A stretch of 64,000 bases of DNA from Morinoia aosen. Taxonomy: Eukaryota > Arthropoda > Malacostraca > Amphipoda > Talitridae. Shown in pieces: positions 1 through 10,190 of the stretch (its first letter is position 1; every line of letters begins with the position of its first letter). Under the pieces are notes generated by a model. It was not told the DNA's origin. It saw nothing but the letters and a program-made list of their open reading frames with translations, and searched no databases. A program made the translations under genes and the position numbers. The DNA lies in the NCBI GenBank assembly GCA_030386875.1, contig CM059579.1, forward strand, positions 91,764,253 to 91,828,252, written 5' to 3'.

Positions 1-1
1 C

Positions 2-694
2 AGTGGGCAGCGACTGAACGGCGTGGCAAGACGGGGCACGACAAGAAAAGCGAAAACAGAGGCATTGGCGGCAGAGCAACTTCTACCAGTGGCAGACGGC
101 GGCAGCGATGAAATTGTAGCACCGATGATAGGTGGCGTGCCGATTTCTCTGTCAAAACTGGCAGATAAAATAGCTGCTGCAATGTACTCTGACGACGCAG
201 ACGAAGCCGACGAAGCAGCGGTGGACGATGACGACTACGATCAGCCATCGGTTGACGAGATAGAGCAACCCAGCATGGAGTGGGGGCATCTGAGCGACGA
301 GCCAGATGACGTTTTCGCAGAGCAGTCCCCTGTGAGCGACTACGCGACGGTACTCCGCTTGCCGACGACTAGCTCAGTCTCAGAAGCTGAGCTAAACTAT
401 GACAGCGCGCCGCAAAGGCTAACTCGATCGTTTTCGAAGCACGCTGTTGAGTCGCTTGTAAAAGCGATTGCAGCGAACAGCGACAGAGAAAGCGACAAGT
501 TTCCTGGAGCCAAGACATCGTTCAAATTTAGTCTACAGAAAGGATTTCCGGTCTGTGTTGAAGGCGATTTCCAATTGCCGCCGGAGTTCGACCTTTTGAC
601 GAGATGTTCGATGTCAGATGGACCGGACTTGGACGATCATCTCCAAAGGGAAATTAACTCGCTGTCTGATCGATTCTCTGATGAAGATAACTAG
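2..694 (+). CDS. C-terminal part of an unrecognised acidic protein
   Basis: The frame is open from the first bases of the window to the TAA at 692-694, about 230 codons, so this is probably the 3' part of a longer coding region. The codon at 23 sometimes taken as the start is GTG and has no special claim. The N-terminal third is basic then neutral. A strongly acidic stretch of Asp, Glu and Ala follows (around 183-245), and the C-terminus is acidic again. I see no zinc knuckle, catalytic triad, signal peptide or membrane segment. Codon use is rich in GCG, CGA and GAC, with much higher GC than the AT-rich flank, which supports real coding. It could be the last exon of a host gene or the end of a retroelement ORF; a possible LTR lies downstream. 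I do not recognise the family. Confidence 0.5.
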   Translation, partial: SGQRLNGVARRGTTRKAKTEALAAEQLLPVADGGSDEIVAPMIGGVPISLSKLADKIAAAMYSDDADEADEAAVDDDDYDQPSVDEIEQPSMEWGHLSDEPDDVFAEQSPVSDYATVLRLPTTSSVSEAELNYDSAPQRLTRSFSKHAVESLVKAIAANSDRESDKFPGAKTSFKFSLQKGFPVCVEGDFQLPPEFDLLTRCSMSDGPDLDDHLQREINSLSDRFSDEDN

Positions 695-940
695 TTTTTG
701 TTCTTGTCGGTAGCCAGTTTACATCCTAACGTTACCGTTGTCTCGTCAATTTGTAAAGATTCGCAATACATAGTTTTGCATAATACATACAGCGCAATGA
801 AAATGTAACTTGTGCAATTGTGTTCTTTTCTCAAATGATTTATTGAAATTTTAATGTCGCCATTGAGGTTTGGTACTGAAGTATTTATGAATTGTTTAGG
901 TTTTCACATTTTAAACGTTGCTATAAATAAAGAATTTTTA

Positions 941-1131
941 AAGATGCATCCCTTATGTTTTCAATAAATTCTTGCTTAGGTTGTGAAGTTCAGAGTCGCG
1001 CTTTGAATATAGATAATTTTGAAAATGCATTCCCTATGTTGTTAACAAATTGTTGCGAAATTAATTAAATTTTGAATCTCTATTGAATAAAAATATTTTA
1101 GATACATTCCCTATGTTTTGATTGAATTTAC
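941..1131 (+). repeat. Three degenerate copies of a ~78-bp unit in the AT-rich 3' flank
   Basis: Near-identical blocks of the form GATRCATTCCCTATGTTTT start at about 942, 1023 and 1100, each followed by an AT-rich spacer. An AATAAA lies at 926-931 and another at 1086-1091. The spacing of 77-81 bases points to an old tandem duplication. The block sits in the probable 3' UTR of the ORF ending at 694. Confidence 0.6.
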
Positions 1132-1202
1132 TAGGTGCTTAATTTTAACTTCATGTACATGTTATAGCGGTCAGGCGGACTATTAATTTTGTATTATTTG
1201 GT

Positions 1203-1767
1203 TGTGGGGGATGTGAACGACGAAAGTCCTTCACTGCCCCATTCGCCAAACTGTTTCTGTGGCGCGTTCCTATGCGTGACATTGCGGTCCGTACTGTGCG
1301 GCACCATTGGTGCTGGAACCGCGGGCTGGAACCTCAGCATGCCGGTTGACCCCTCAAGAGTTCCATGCAAGCGGTCGCGCTGACCGGTAATCCTTACCGT
1401 GTCCCGGGGTTTCGTAGTAGCAGTTGCGCTGACTAGTCGCAGATACTGTGTGTTCAGGTTGCGCTACGAAACTAAGCTCTGTCTGTCGCCGCTTCGACCG
1501 CCTTTCTTTCGTAAAACTGTACTGTGCAATCAAATCAATTATGATTTTAACGAACTTTTAACTTGTGTCCAATAAAAATCAGTGCTTTTATTAAATCTGT
1601 TGCATTCGCAAATAAATTTAGAAACTTATGAACTTTTAATTAACACGGTGTAAAGGAAACTTGGAAAACTGAAAAAACAACTTTTACTGGTTTGTTGCCG
1701 TGGCCACTGGCTTGGAAGGCTTGGCCACCTGACGTTGGAAAGTCGAGGGCCCGGTGACAACCTTACA
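1203..1767 (+). mobile_element. Possible LTR (unpaired)
   Basis: A GC-richer block opens with TGTGGGGGATGTGAACGACG and closes with GGTGACAACCTTACA, terminal forms common in Gypsy-type LTRs. It holds an initiator-like CpG-rich stretch around 1440-1510 followed by CCAATAAAAATCAG at about 1569. No polypurine tract precedes it, no matching 5-bp duplication flanks it and no partner LTR is in the window. It could instead be a host CpG-rich promoter-like segment. Low confidence. Confidence 0.3.
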
Positions 1768-1852
1768 AAATTAATTCGTTCTAGAAAAGGTTTTGTAAGC
1801 TAAATCATTCGTAAGTAGAGTTGCATTTTACATGTGAAAGGCCCGATCTGTT

Positions 1853-2204
1853 AGATTAGATTATTAGATAGTTTAAGCCTCCCTATCCTCAACAAAAGAG
1901 ATCCAAAAAGAGGAAGGAAGAAGGCACCATTTAGTATGGAGTTAAGGGAACGTGGCATCCATGCAGAAAGGGCATAGAAACAGCAAGATAAGAAAGATCA
2001 TGAAACAAGAAAAAGTTGAAGAAAGTAGTAGGTGTTGAAAAACAGGACAGCAGTAAATAAAATAAAAAAATGGTCCATAACAAAACAAAAACCTATCCTA
2101 ATTTAACAAAAAGAAAGCCTACCCAACCTTTAGCTCGGGCCCTCACATAGTCCCCCTAGGAGCGCTAATTCCCATAGATACAATAGTTGTATCCCCCTGA
2201 GGGG
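1853..2204 (-). mobile_element. SINE-like element, copy 1 (full length)
   Basis: A 352-bp unit flanked by a perfect 13-bp duplication, GGCCCGATCTGTT (1840-1852 and 2205-2217). On the minus strand it starts CCCCTCAGGGGGATACAACT and ends with CTAATCTAAT-type short repeats. The duplication length and the variable short-repeat tail indicate target-primed retroposition, so I take the short-repeat end as 3'. No tRNA A/B boxes and no ORF are visible. At least eight copies lie in this window. Confidence 0.85.
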
Positions 2205-2217
2205 GGCCCGATCTGTT

Positions 2218-3100
2218 CATCCCTTTGGGGGTAGGTACGTTTCAGAAAATTATTTATTAAACCATTAAAATGAATAAAACATGGAAATAATTTACCATTG
2301 GAGTTGGGCAACTATGCCCAAGGTGCGTAAAGGCAAGTGCGTAGAAAAGTGAAGTTCATGGTGGGTGAGGGAGAGGAGGCAAACGTTTGGCAGTGAGAGA
2401 AAACGTACATAACACACACATACATACACAACTTAATTATGTGTGAACTCCATGACAAATGAGGGTAGAAAGCACACTAAAAGCATCATTGGTATCATAG
2501 AGATGCAGCTTTCTCCTACCCAATGGGAGGCCAGCAAGGTGTTGAGAGATAGCCAGTGGGAGAACAACTCTATCGCATCAATTTGAAAACGAAACAGAAT
2601 ACTGAAGGTGTATTTACATTTCGAAGGATTTGGGCAGCTGCAAAGACGAGCTAGCATTATTTGAATTTTTGAAATTTTCTTTTTGTAGCTTGAAATTTCT
2701 TTTGTACTTTAGGACAAAAATTTTGCGTGAAGGCAATTTGTAACTTGGATTATTTGTAAGTTGGATCTTTTGTTGGGTAAGATTTGACTGTACTTTAATC
2801 ATTTTTTTTTGTGCTTCAATAACCTATTTGATTTAATAAAAATGGATGAATATGTTTAATAATTAATAACAGCTATCTTAAGGAATGATCTGATTTGGTT
2901 ACCCTACCAAAATGTGAGCTAAAAGACTTATTACTACTTTCTTACTAAAATTAATTAGGCCAACTTTAAAAACTTACACATACAATTGATAATGAATTAA
3001 GGATTTCAAGAAACATGCTAAACTAAGCGAAAGTTGTTTCCACAAATCCATTAAACCATTTACTAACCAATTCACTCACACATATACAAACAAATATCTA
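2218..3100. other. No gene recognised
   Basis: AT-rich sequence with a short CA-rich stretch around 2412-2430. The open frames here are short, lack domain motifs and look like chance. I see no RNA gene and no repeat with clear ends. Confidence 0.5.
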
Positions 3101-3883
3101 CACAGTAATACGTCTGGAGTCAACCAAAAAATTTTAGTTAATTTTGGCTAGAAAACCAAACAAGCGTTTAGAAGTCAAACCAAGACAAGCGTCGTCAGTC
3201 ATGCGCTGTCCGTTCTTCTGGTAACACATGAACTTACGCAGCGTTATATGCTATTTCACTTTCCTAGAATTGGGTTAATTTGTTTAAGGGCACCGTACTC
3301 CCACAAAAAAAATCCTAAACTATTCGACCGATCTTCATGAAACTTGGTATAGGCATGTAAAATTGAACAAGGATTTAGATTGGACTCATGTGTTTTTCCA
3401 ATTTTCCCCATAGAAAACGTGTTATTCAAAGAAAACGTCAAAATAAGAGGTCTGGGGAAAATCTATTGACGTAATCAGATTTTGAGATACAGAGATAATA
3501 TTGGTATCAAAAGAATCAGAAATGTATTCTCTACAACGTGACGTGGAGTTATGTTCAATTTTTTAAATACTTTTTGAAAAAAATGAAAAATACAAAAATT
3601 TTACCCATTTTCATACTTTTCCTGGCAAAAGAAAATGCACCTAATTTTCTATTCCGAAAATGGATAAAAGCCCATGTCATCTTGTAGAGGATTAAATTCT
3701 TTTTTATATTAGAATCATAACTGTAGCTCAAAAACTGAAAACTACCCTAGGTGTAGAAGCCGTAAATTTCAATTGTTCAGGAAAGCCATTTCTCCACACG
3801 CATAGTAGTTGATGCATCATTTTTGTGCTGACCCAGGGTCCCCTCCCCAACTTGTGTTGGGAGGGGCCATATATACATATATA

Positions 3884-4463
3884 CAGGGTGCGCCAGAGAA
3901 ACTTACTTATTTGAAAAAATTCCCGCGCGGTGAGTTGAGCGGGTAGAGGGGCGAGAGGGGGCGCATCTGGAGATGGAAGTTCCCAAGTTTGTTTCTCCCA
4001 CCAGTCAGTTGCCATCATGCTCTGGTCTAGAGAGCAGCGGGCCTTCGCAGTCGAGAGCTTCTTTTCTAACGGTCGCTCAATTGTTGCTACGCAACGTGCC
4101 TTCCGCGCTCGAATGGCTGGCTCGCTCTTCAGATTTGGTCCCATGCGATTCCTTTTTATGGAGTTATTTGAAATCGCTGGTTTATGTTGATACACTACGG
4201 ACAATAGCTCACTTCAAGAACATTCACGACGTTGTTGCTAACATATCGATTGATATGCTGCAAAAAGTGGACACGCACTTCAAAAATCGACTTCATCAGT
4301 GTATGCGCAATGGGGGTCGCCATTTATCCGATGTCATTTTCAAGACAACATGAAAAAAAATTTGGATATTGTATTCTCATATAAAAAATAATTTAAAACA
4401 ATAACTAAAGTATTTTTGTTTTTATTGACCTTTCAAATAAATAGGTTTCTCTGGCGCACCCTG
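3884..4463 (+). mobile_element. Mariner/IS630-type element, internally deleted
   Basis: A 580-bp element with TIRs CAGGGTGCGCCAGAGAAAC (inverted at 4445-4463) and a TA duplication on each side. It keeps the start and end of a transposase gene but not the middle, so the catalytic core is gone. It lies inside TTAA element #1. Confidence 0.9.
4017..4353 (+). pseudogene. Mariner/IS630-type transposase, N- and C-terminal remnants
   Basis: From the ATG at 4017 the frame reads MLWSREQRAFAVESFFSNGR and continues into the usual start of the helix-turn-helix DNA-binding domain of arthropod IS630/mariner-like transposases. About 35 codons in, an internal deletion joins it to another frame encoding the C-terminal end: DLVPCDSFLWSYLKSLVY followed by a long helix and GGRHLSDVIF. 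PCD/FLW around the last catalytic Asp and the GGRHLSDVIF end are family hallmarks. The first two catalytic Asp residues are deleted, so the product cannot be active. Confidence 0.8.
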
Positions 4464-4470
4464 TATATAC

Positions 4471-5053
4471 TGTCAGGCTATTGTCGAAGATGCCGACTTG
4501 TGCCTATATAATTTAACAGGAGGGAAAATAATTCTCCTCGCATAACTAAACTCTCGTATCACAGATACTTGAGAAGCATATATCCGTCTCAGATTTGAAA
4601 ATTTCAACAGCTAGAATTTGTTCGGCTCTTAAACTTCAAAGCTTGATTAGCTCGTAGCTTATTCATCTCGACTCAAATTTCGAAAGCTTGAAAAACCAGC
4701 TCAAATCTTCAAACCTTGTAACCAGATCGGACTCCGAAAATTACCGAATAATATTCGCAACTTGGAAACTGTTGAAAAGCCCTCGCCTTAATAAAATAAA
4801 TACTCAGCAACTGACTTCTCTCATATCCCTGAAAAATCAGGAAGATTCTCCGGAGTAAAAGCCTTGGAACTTACGGCCCTCAGAACCCTAAAATAGGGAA
4901 ACTATTAACGCTGGCTCCAAAGAAGGACCAGCCAAATAAATAATCTATAACTAGGCACCCAACGTGGATCTGCCAAAACAACTATCAAACTTTTGGCGCC
5001 CAAGAGGATACAGCCAAACGGAATATTCAACAATTTGGCGCCCGAACAGGGAC
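4471..5053 (+). mobile_element. LTR plus primer-binding-site region of a lost retrotransposon
   Basis: The stretch 4471-5032 begins TGTCAGGCTATTG and ends ATTCAACA, the TG...CA form of an LTR, with AATAAAATAAA near 4791. It is followed after three bases by TGGCGCCCGAACAGGGAC (5036-5053), an exact 18-nt match to the complement of the 3' end of an animal tRNA-Lys, a classic primer-binding site. No gag, pol or second LTR follows. Sequence beyond 5060 returns to AT-rich DNA of TTAA element #1. The LTR limits are a best guess. Confidence 0.5.
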
Positions 5054-5066
5054 TGCCAAACGAGAT
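4910..5066 (+). repeat. Tandem array of PBS-like 42-bp units
   Basis: Four head-to-tail units start near 4911, 4952, 4994 and 5036. Each has the form TGGCNCCnnAnnnGGAnCnGCCAAA plus an AT-rich spacer. The last is a perfect tRNA-Lys-type primer-binding site and the other three are degraded versions. The regular 42-bp step shows duplication of the LTR/PBS junction. Confidence 0.75.
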
Positions 5067-5178
5067 ATCTAACATATACATATATAAATGTACATATATA
5101 CGTACATTTTAATGAATGGAAACAAAATTCTACAATTTCTCAATTTTTTGAGAGTACGGTTCCTTTAAAACTGCTAAA

Positions 5179-5552
5179 ATGGGCCCTAAGTTTAATGTCA
5201 GCATTAGTGGACCAATGGAAGAGAAGAATGTTAGAACAATCAAATTGAAGAAGGAAATCATAGTAAAAGTTGAAAGGGGATGCACATTTCGGATCTTTTT
5301 ATGCAGTACACTGAAGCAAAGTCAACGATATCAACGTTTTTGTAGAAGAAGAGCTTAAAGGAGTGAATGTTGCATAAAGGAGTGACAGTGACAAAGAAAA
5401 GACCTCAGATATAGGAAGAAGTGGTGAAATTATTGCTAACCTTCATAAATGAGAAACAGTTATGCAATGATAGCATGAATGAGGCATTCATCTGTGAAAA
5501 GACACTCAAAATATACAAGGAGTTACGAAAGAAAACCCCAGGCTTGGGCACA
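5179..5552 (+). pseudogene. Tigger/pogo-type transposase, N-terminal remnant
   Basis: The ATG at 5179 begins MGPKFNVSISGPMEEKNVRT, the characteristic opening of Tigger/pogo transposases, followed by the lysine-rich first helix of the CENP-B-like DNA-binding region. Frameshifts and stops follow. A later frame gives LLLTFINEKQL...NEAFICEKTLKIYKELRKKTPG, matching in layout the second helix-turn-helix (CENPB-type). The catalytic DDE domain is absent: the frame ends at the TTAA insertion at 5553, and only a 3' terminal region lies beyond it (6697-6806). Confidence 0.62.
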
Positions 5553-5556
5553 TTAA

Positions 5557-6692
5557 GGAGATCATCCCAGGCCGGCCCTGGCCCCTGTCACTCAGGTGGT
5601 CATTTTTCATGTTTTAGTTGGAAAAGGACCCTTAGGTGGTGGACTATTCGGTCCTAAAATTTTATGCGCTACAGACCATAGATCCCCCCCAGGGGAGGGG
5701 GGGGGCCAAAATCTTAACTTTGAGCCCATTTCAACCCCATATAAAAAGAGAACAAATGGGAAATGGAAAAAAGCCCATTTGAGTTTGTTAGGAATGTTCC
5801 AAGGATACTAAAACTGTCTTTTTTTTGTTCTAGCATTAAAACTAAATGAGGAGATACATCTTGAAATATCAATACCAGTGAAATATCAATACCTAAAACC
5901 AACATATCAATTTTTTTCAAAAACTAAGGCCCAAATCAAAAAAATGGGTGGAATAAATTGTGTTTCTTTTCAGAAGTTACATATCATAGTCAAATTTCAT
6001 AAGAATCAGACTGAAAAAAAAATTCATAGTTTTGAAAACAAAAAAAAATTATATTTCTTTTGGGGGGTTTGGAAACCAAAATTCACAGTGTGAATGTGAA
6101 GTTATGTATGGATATTATCGAAATAAAATTAAAACTGCATTCAATTACATAAATTGTTCATTATATTACACTTCAACAAAAAATTTTGTTTTATGCTTCT
6201 ACCCAACACTTCTAACTGTCAACATTCAAAATGTATCTCCTCATTCAGTTTTGATGCTAGAACAAAACCAAAGACAGTTTTAGAATCCTTGGAACATTCC
6301 TAACAAATTCAAATGAGCTTTTTTTTCAAATTCAAATTTTTCAAAAAAATATGAAGCTCGAAACCCAAAAAATTGATGTTGTTTTAGAAATTTTGAAAAA
6401 TTTGAAAAAATGGAAAAAATTTGAATTTGAAAATAAGCTCATTTGAGTTTGTTAGGAATGTTCCAAGGATTCTAAAACTGTCTTTGGTTTTGTTCTAGCA
6501 TCAAAACTGAATGAGGAGATACATTTTGAAATATCCCTAAAATATACCAAAAAACTCATTTTTCGAAAAAAAAACTAAGCCCTAAATCGAAAAAATGACA
6601 CGAGTAAAAAAGGTTTACTTTCACAAAATACATATACTGGCGAACTTTGAAACGAATCGGACGAAAAAAGATGAAAAAGTGGGACGCTCTCC
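5557..6692 (-). mobile_element. TTAA-flanked hairpin element #2
   Basis: TTAA at 5553-5556 and 6693-6696 flank 1,136 bp with TIRs GGAGATCATCCCA and, inverted at the right, GGAGAGCGTCCCA. An internal hairpin has about 80-bp arms (6241-6320 and 6436-6515) built from TTTTGATGCTAGAACAAA and GGAACATTCCTAACAAA. A third half-copy lies at 5785-5866. A C/G-run hairpin lies at 5685-5713. The element has the same sequence as element #6 in the opposite orientation. No coding capacity. Confidence 0.85.
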
Positions 6693-6808
6693 TTAATTGC
6701 GTTACCATCATTTCTTATGGGGGAATTTATTAGGAAGTCAACTAGTTCAGAAATTGATTGACCACTCTTCTAGAATGGATTGTGTTTGACTTCTGGGGTA
6801 TTACTGTA

Positions 6809-8336
6809 TTAGAATTTTAAAGCAATAACACATTTAAAAGACAAACATACCTTTGTTCAGTTCCACATGCAGTACTTCAAGGGAAGTTGATTTCCAGGTA
6901 TAGCGTGTTTCCAATATATAATATGCAATGTCTATTAAATAAAACTCTGGAAAAAACACCTGATTAAAATGCCAAATTAATTTATTACTAGCATAAAAAA
7001 TTCGTTACTCTGGAATTTTACACGGCTTTTTTTTTGTAGATAACTACTCACACAAACAAATTATAACTGATGATGCCATGAAGTTCACCACCACATTCTT
7101 ACTAGCCCCAATAATGTGACTAGTAGAATAGAGTGTTCCTTCGTGTATCACGGTAGATGCGTTCCAAAACTTACCGTGAAAGCAGATTTAACGTGAAGTG
7201 GGATCACCAATTTTTACGGGTGTACGTATTTACATCCATATACACTTTGAAAACCTCTCTGTCTAACTATTAAGCCCTTCCATTACAATACTGTTCATTA
7301 TTGCTAAAATAGAATTGCACAAAAAAAATCACAAGATATAGCATAAAACAATATGAACTGCATAGCACATTGTTTCAAACAGACTGAGAGGTTCACCAAA
7401 TATGAATATTGAAAGCACCAATCACAAGCCAGATATCAAAATGGGTGCCTGTCATTTGCCGTCATTCATTTCAGCACCAATCATGGCCTGTCTTGCACAT
7501 CGCTCCATCATGAAGCTGATTTCACGTAGCCTTTGCAGATGCATAGTGTATACATCTATAGCCTTTCCAGTTGGTTCTATTTTTATTTTTAAGCTGTAAT
7601 AAACTCAAATACATGTTCATATCGTAAAATACTTTTTATATTTACATTATTATTTTTAATATTTTAATGGTATTTAATGCTACATTTTAGATTACATGTT
7701 TTGTAAGACCCATTACTGCAACTTTGGCCTTTGAGTTCCATTGTGGCAAGTGAGGTAGCAGTCTCATTTATGCTTCTGCGATGCGCATTGGCAATAGAGG
7801 ATGAAGAAGACGGAACTTATTTATTGAATAAATTTACATTGGGACATCATGATATGACTGAACAATTTGTCGCAATTCCAGCCATTGCTCGAACGCTGAG
7901 GTCCTTTGCGGATTTTATAAGGCACAAAAGGCCTTCCGCAATAAGGGGCAAAGGCTGTGCTCCATCTTATAAGCCTAAAAATTAATAACGCTGATAATTA
8001 TACGACTAAGCGGAGCAATGGCGGGGGTCCTCACGTCGACGGCAAAAAATGAAAACGTTAACACTAAAACGTTCGTCTGATCTTCTTGTACGAGTCCTAA
8101 GCCATCGCGACGGATTCGAGCAAGCTGATGTGCGTGGCATCCGAAGGCTGCCACGTCAGATTGGATTCCGCTGTGGTCGCGAGCGCACCTTCTTCTTATG
8201 TGCTGCGCGTGACTCGGCATTCTGCCCTCGCTACAAAGGGCGCTTGGGTCCTTGACAGCCGGCTACAGTGAAACGTGTTCACCTGAACATTGTTTTCGAA
8301 GATCTTCAGGTGAGACTCCTGCTAGTGATGCTCCGC
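6809..8336. other. No gene recognised
   Basis: AT-rich up to about 7700; then a GC-richer block (7716-8330) with short frames on both strands and several CpGs around 8020-8260. The block could be a decayed transposon or an exon-like fragment, but I see no domain. A small palindrome, TGAACATTGTTTTCGAAGATCTTCAGG, runs near 8284-8310. Confidence 0.4.
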
Positions 8337-8340
8337 TTAA

Positions 8341-9195
8341 GGAGAGCGTCCCCCATACGGACTTTTTTCTTTATTATTGAACCTAGAACAATGAAATTTG
8401 GTATACTGATAGGAAATTGAATTTGGAATCGTTTTTGCTTAGAGCAAAAGTTCAATTTTCTTGAAAAGAAAATGGGAAATCAAAGAAAACGAAGTTTGAA
8501 GGGGGGGGTTTCAAAAATCTTCTCCTCCTACAGTTTTTGAGCTTCAGTGATGATTTTGGTATCATTGAATGCGGAAAGACACGATCTTTTATGGAAGCTA
8601 AAATTCATTCCAAAATTATTTATTGCTCATGAGTTATGACGTCATAAATTTTTACATTTCTGAAAAAGGACATTTTTTTCTTATTTTTACACTTTTTCAT
8701 ATTGAAAATGTGAATTTGAGGAAACGAATTTTAGCTTCCATAAAAGCCTGCGTCTTTTCGCATCCAAAGATACTAAAACCATCACTGTAGCTCAAAAACT
8801 GTAGGAGGAGAAGCATTTTGAAACCCTAAAAACCATTGTTTACATTATAAGCAAAACAAAGGAACATAAACAATACAAATAAAAATTTTTTTAAAATTTT
8901 TGTTTCAAGTTAGACCCCTGAAATCATTATAGAGTAATCCAGAGACATAGGAGATGACATAGCAACTTTGCGCCGTGAAGAAAGTGCCATGGGGGAGGTG
9001 TAACATGATAAAATACAACTTCCCCCTCCCCTCCCCCCCATTCTTTAAATCCCCGTAGCGGGCGAACAAGTGAACGTACGAGTCTCATTTTTTCACAGGA
9101 TGTACCTGACCTCTTACACTTCTTATAACAGCAAAAATCCCAGTTTCTCAAGAAATCCCAGAAGCAAGGATTCATAAGGGGGACGCTCTCAATGT
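8341..9195 (+). mobile_element. TTAA-flanked hairpin element #3
   Basis: TTAA at 8337-8340 precedes GGAGAGCGTCCCCCAT. The right end reads GGGGGACGCTCTC, then four decayed bases and TTAA at 9196-9199. Internal hairpin arms lie at about 8524-8615 and 8725-8811, with CTCCTACAGTTTTTGAGCT mirrored by AGCTCAAAAACTGTAGGAG. A C-run tract is at 9022-9040. The arms resemble those of element #1, whereas the TIR matches elements #2 and #6. No coding capacity. Confidence 0.78.
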
Positions 9196-9199
9196 TTAA

Positions 9200-9808
9200 T
9201 TATCTTAAATTGCAGCGTTACCAGGCCCCAGATGGGTGCTCGGTAAATTTGTGTGCTATTGGGCCCGTTAATACAGGTAGTTGAGTCCACTTGTTAAGGT
9301 GGCTGCGCACAAATTGAAATGACTAGATGATATTTTAAGGGGTGACTGGAGTATAGTATAGTGATGATTATTATTAAATATATGTGGGGTCGACCAACCC
9401 AACAAAGTGAAGCCGCTAAAAATCTACAAAGTGGCAAGGAAGACTGTATCCTTCACAGCAAGACAGTAATACTACAAAATTTTCTACATGATTTATAAAA
9501 TGCACTATTTGCTCATGGCCAATTCCAAATGATGAATGAAAATTTATTGTAATAACAGTGAAAACTAATTCAGTGAAATGAAGTTTGCACATTTTCACAA
9601 ATCAATTAACCTATCACTCAGGAATTTCACAGTGAAAAACATGTTCACAACTTAGGTTTCTATTTGCATTTTGCAACTATAACCCTTTCTCGATTTGAAC
9701 AGTCAAAACAACAGAAAACACCATACTACTATTCTTCAAGACTGATTATTAATTACAACCAACTATTGGTGGAGCAAAGCATTTATTTTCACTATAAACC
9801 ATACCCTA
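9200..9808. other. No gene recognised
   Basis: AT-rich sequence without recognisable coding, RNA or repeat structure. The last bases contribute the TSD of the SINE-like element at 9823. Confidence 0.5.
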
Positions 9809-9822
9809 AAACATCATTACAA

Positions 9823-10176
9823 GATTAGATTATTAGTTAGTTTAAGCCTCCCTATCCGCAACTAAGGCTATCCAAAGAGAGGAAGGAAGAAGGCACCATT
9901 TAGTATGGAGTTAAGGAAACGCGGAATCTATGCAGAAAGGGCACAGAAACAGAAAGCTAAGAAAGAAGATCATGAAACAAGAAAAAGTTGAAGAAGAAAG
10001 TAGAAGGTGCTGAAAAACAGGACAGCAGTGAACCGAAAAAGATGGTCCGTAACAAAACAAAAACCAATATTATTTTAACAAAAAGAAAGCCCACCTAACC
10101 TTTAGCTCGGGCCCTCACATTGTCCCCCTGGGAGCGCTAATTCCCATAGATACAACAGTTGTATCCCCCTGAGGGG
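9823..10176 (-). mobile_element. SINE-like element, copy 2 (full length)
   Basis: A 354-bp member of the CCCCTCAGGGGG family with a perfect 14-bp duplication, AAACATCATTACAA (9809-9822 and 10177-10190). It aligns to copy 1 over its whole length with few differences, so it is a fairly recent insertion. Confidence 0.88.
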
Positions 10177-10190
10177 AAACATCATTACAA

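Larger units (their letters stand above)
3288..5164 (+). mobile_element. TTAA-flanked hairpin element #1 (contains a mariner and an LTR piece)
   Basis: TTAA at 3284-3287 and 5165-5168 flank an element with imperfect TIRs: GGGCACCGTACTCCCAC at the left, and AGGAACCGTACTCTCAA reading inward from the right. A large internal inverted repeat (arms about 3480-3560 and 3650-3740) carries the block TTTTTGAGCTACAGTTATG, also seen in TTAA element #3. A short perfect hairpin, CCCTCCCCAAC/GTTGGGAGGGG, lies at 3840-3866. No ORF of its own. A mariner (3884-4463) and an LTR fragment (from about 4471) sit inside. Confidence 0.72.
3103..6806 (+). mobile_element. Tigger/pogo-type element, expanded by nested insertions
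   Basis: The left end CAGTAATACGTCTGGAGTC at 3103 is mirrored at the right by sequence that reads, on the minus strand from 6806, CAGTAATACCCCAGAAGTC. A TA follows at 6807-6808; the left flank reads CA, probably a mutated TA. Inside, after removing two TTAA-flanked insertions (3288-5164 and 5557-6692), the remaining sequence is about 690 bp: a 5' region, the N-terminal part of a pogo-like transposase starting at 5179, and a 3' terminal region. Most of the transposase is missing, so this is an internally deleted, non-autonomous copy. The Tigger/pogo assignment rests on the terminal CAG, the TA target and the transposase start. Confidence 0.65.

Noticed and set aside
3840..3866. Strong GC hairpin resembling a bacterial terminator
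   Set aside because: The window is eukaryotic, no gene ends there, and similar C/G-run hairpins recur at the same place in the other TTAA elements, so it belongs to the element.
5036..5053. Exact tRNA-Lys primer-binding site that might suggest an endogenous retrovirus
   Set aside because: The same tRNA-Lys site is used by many animal LTR retrotransposons; no gag, pol or env sequence is present nearby.
5685..5713. C/G runs as possible sequencing artefact or G-quadruplex
   Set aside because: The same tract occurs at the matching place in element #6 (33686-33720), so it is a real feature of the family; a quadruplex cannot be judged here.
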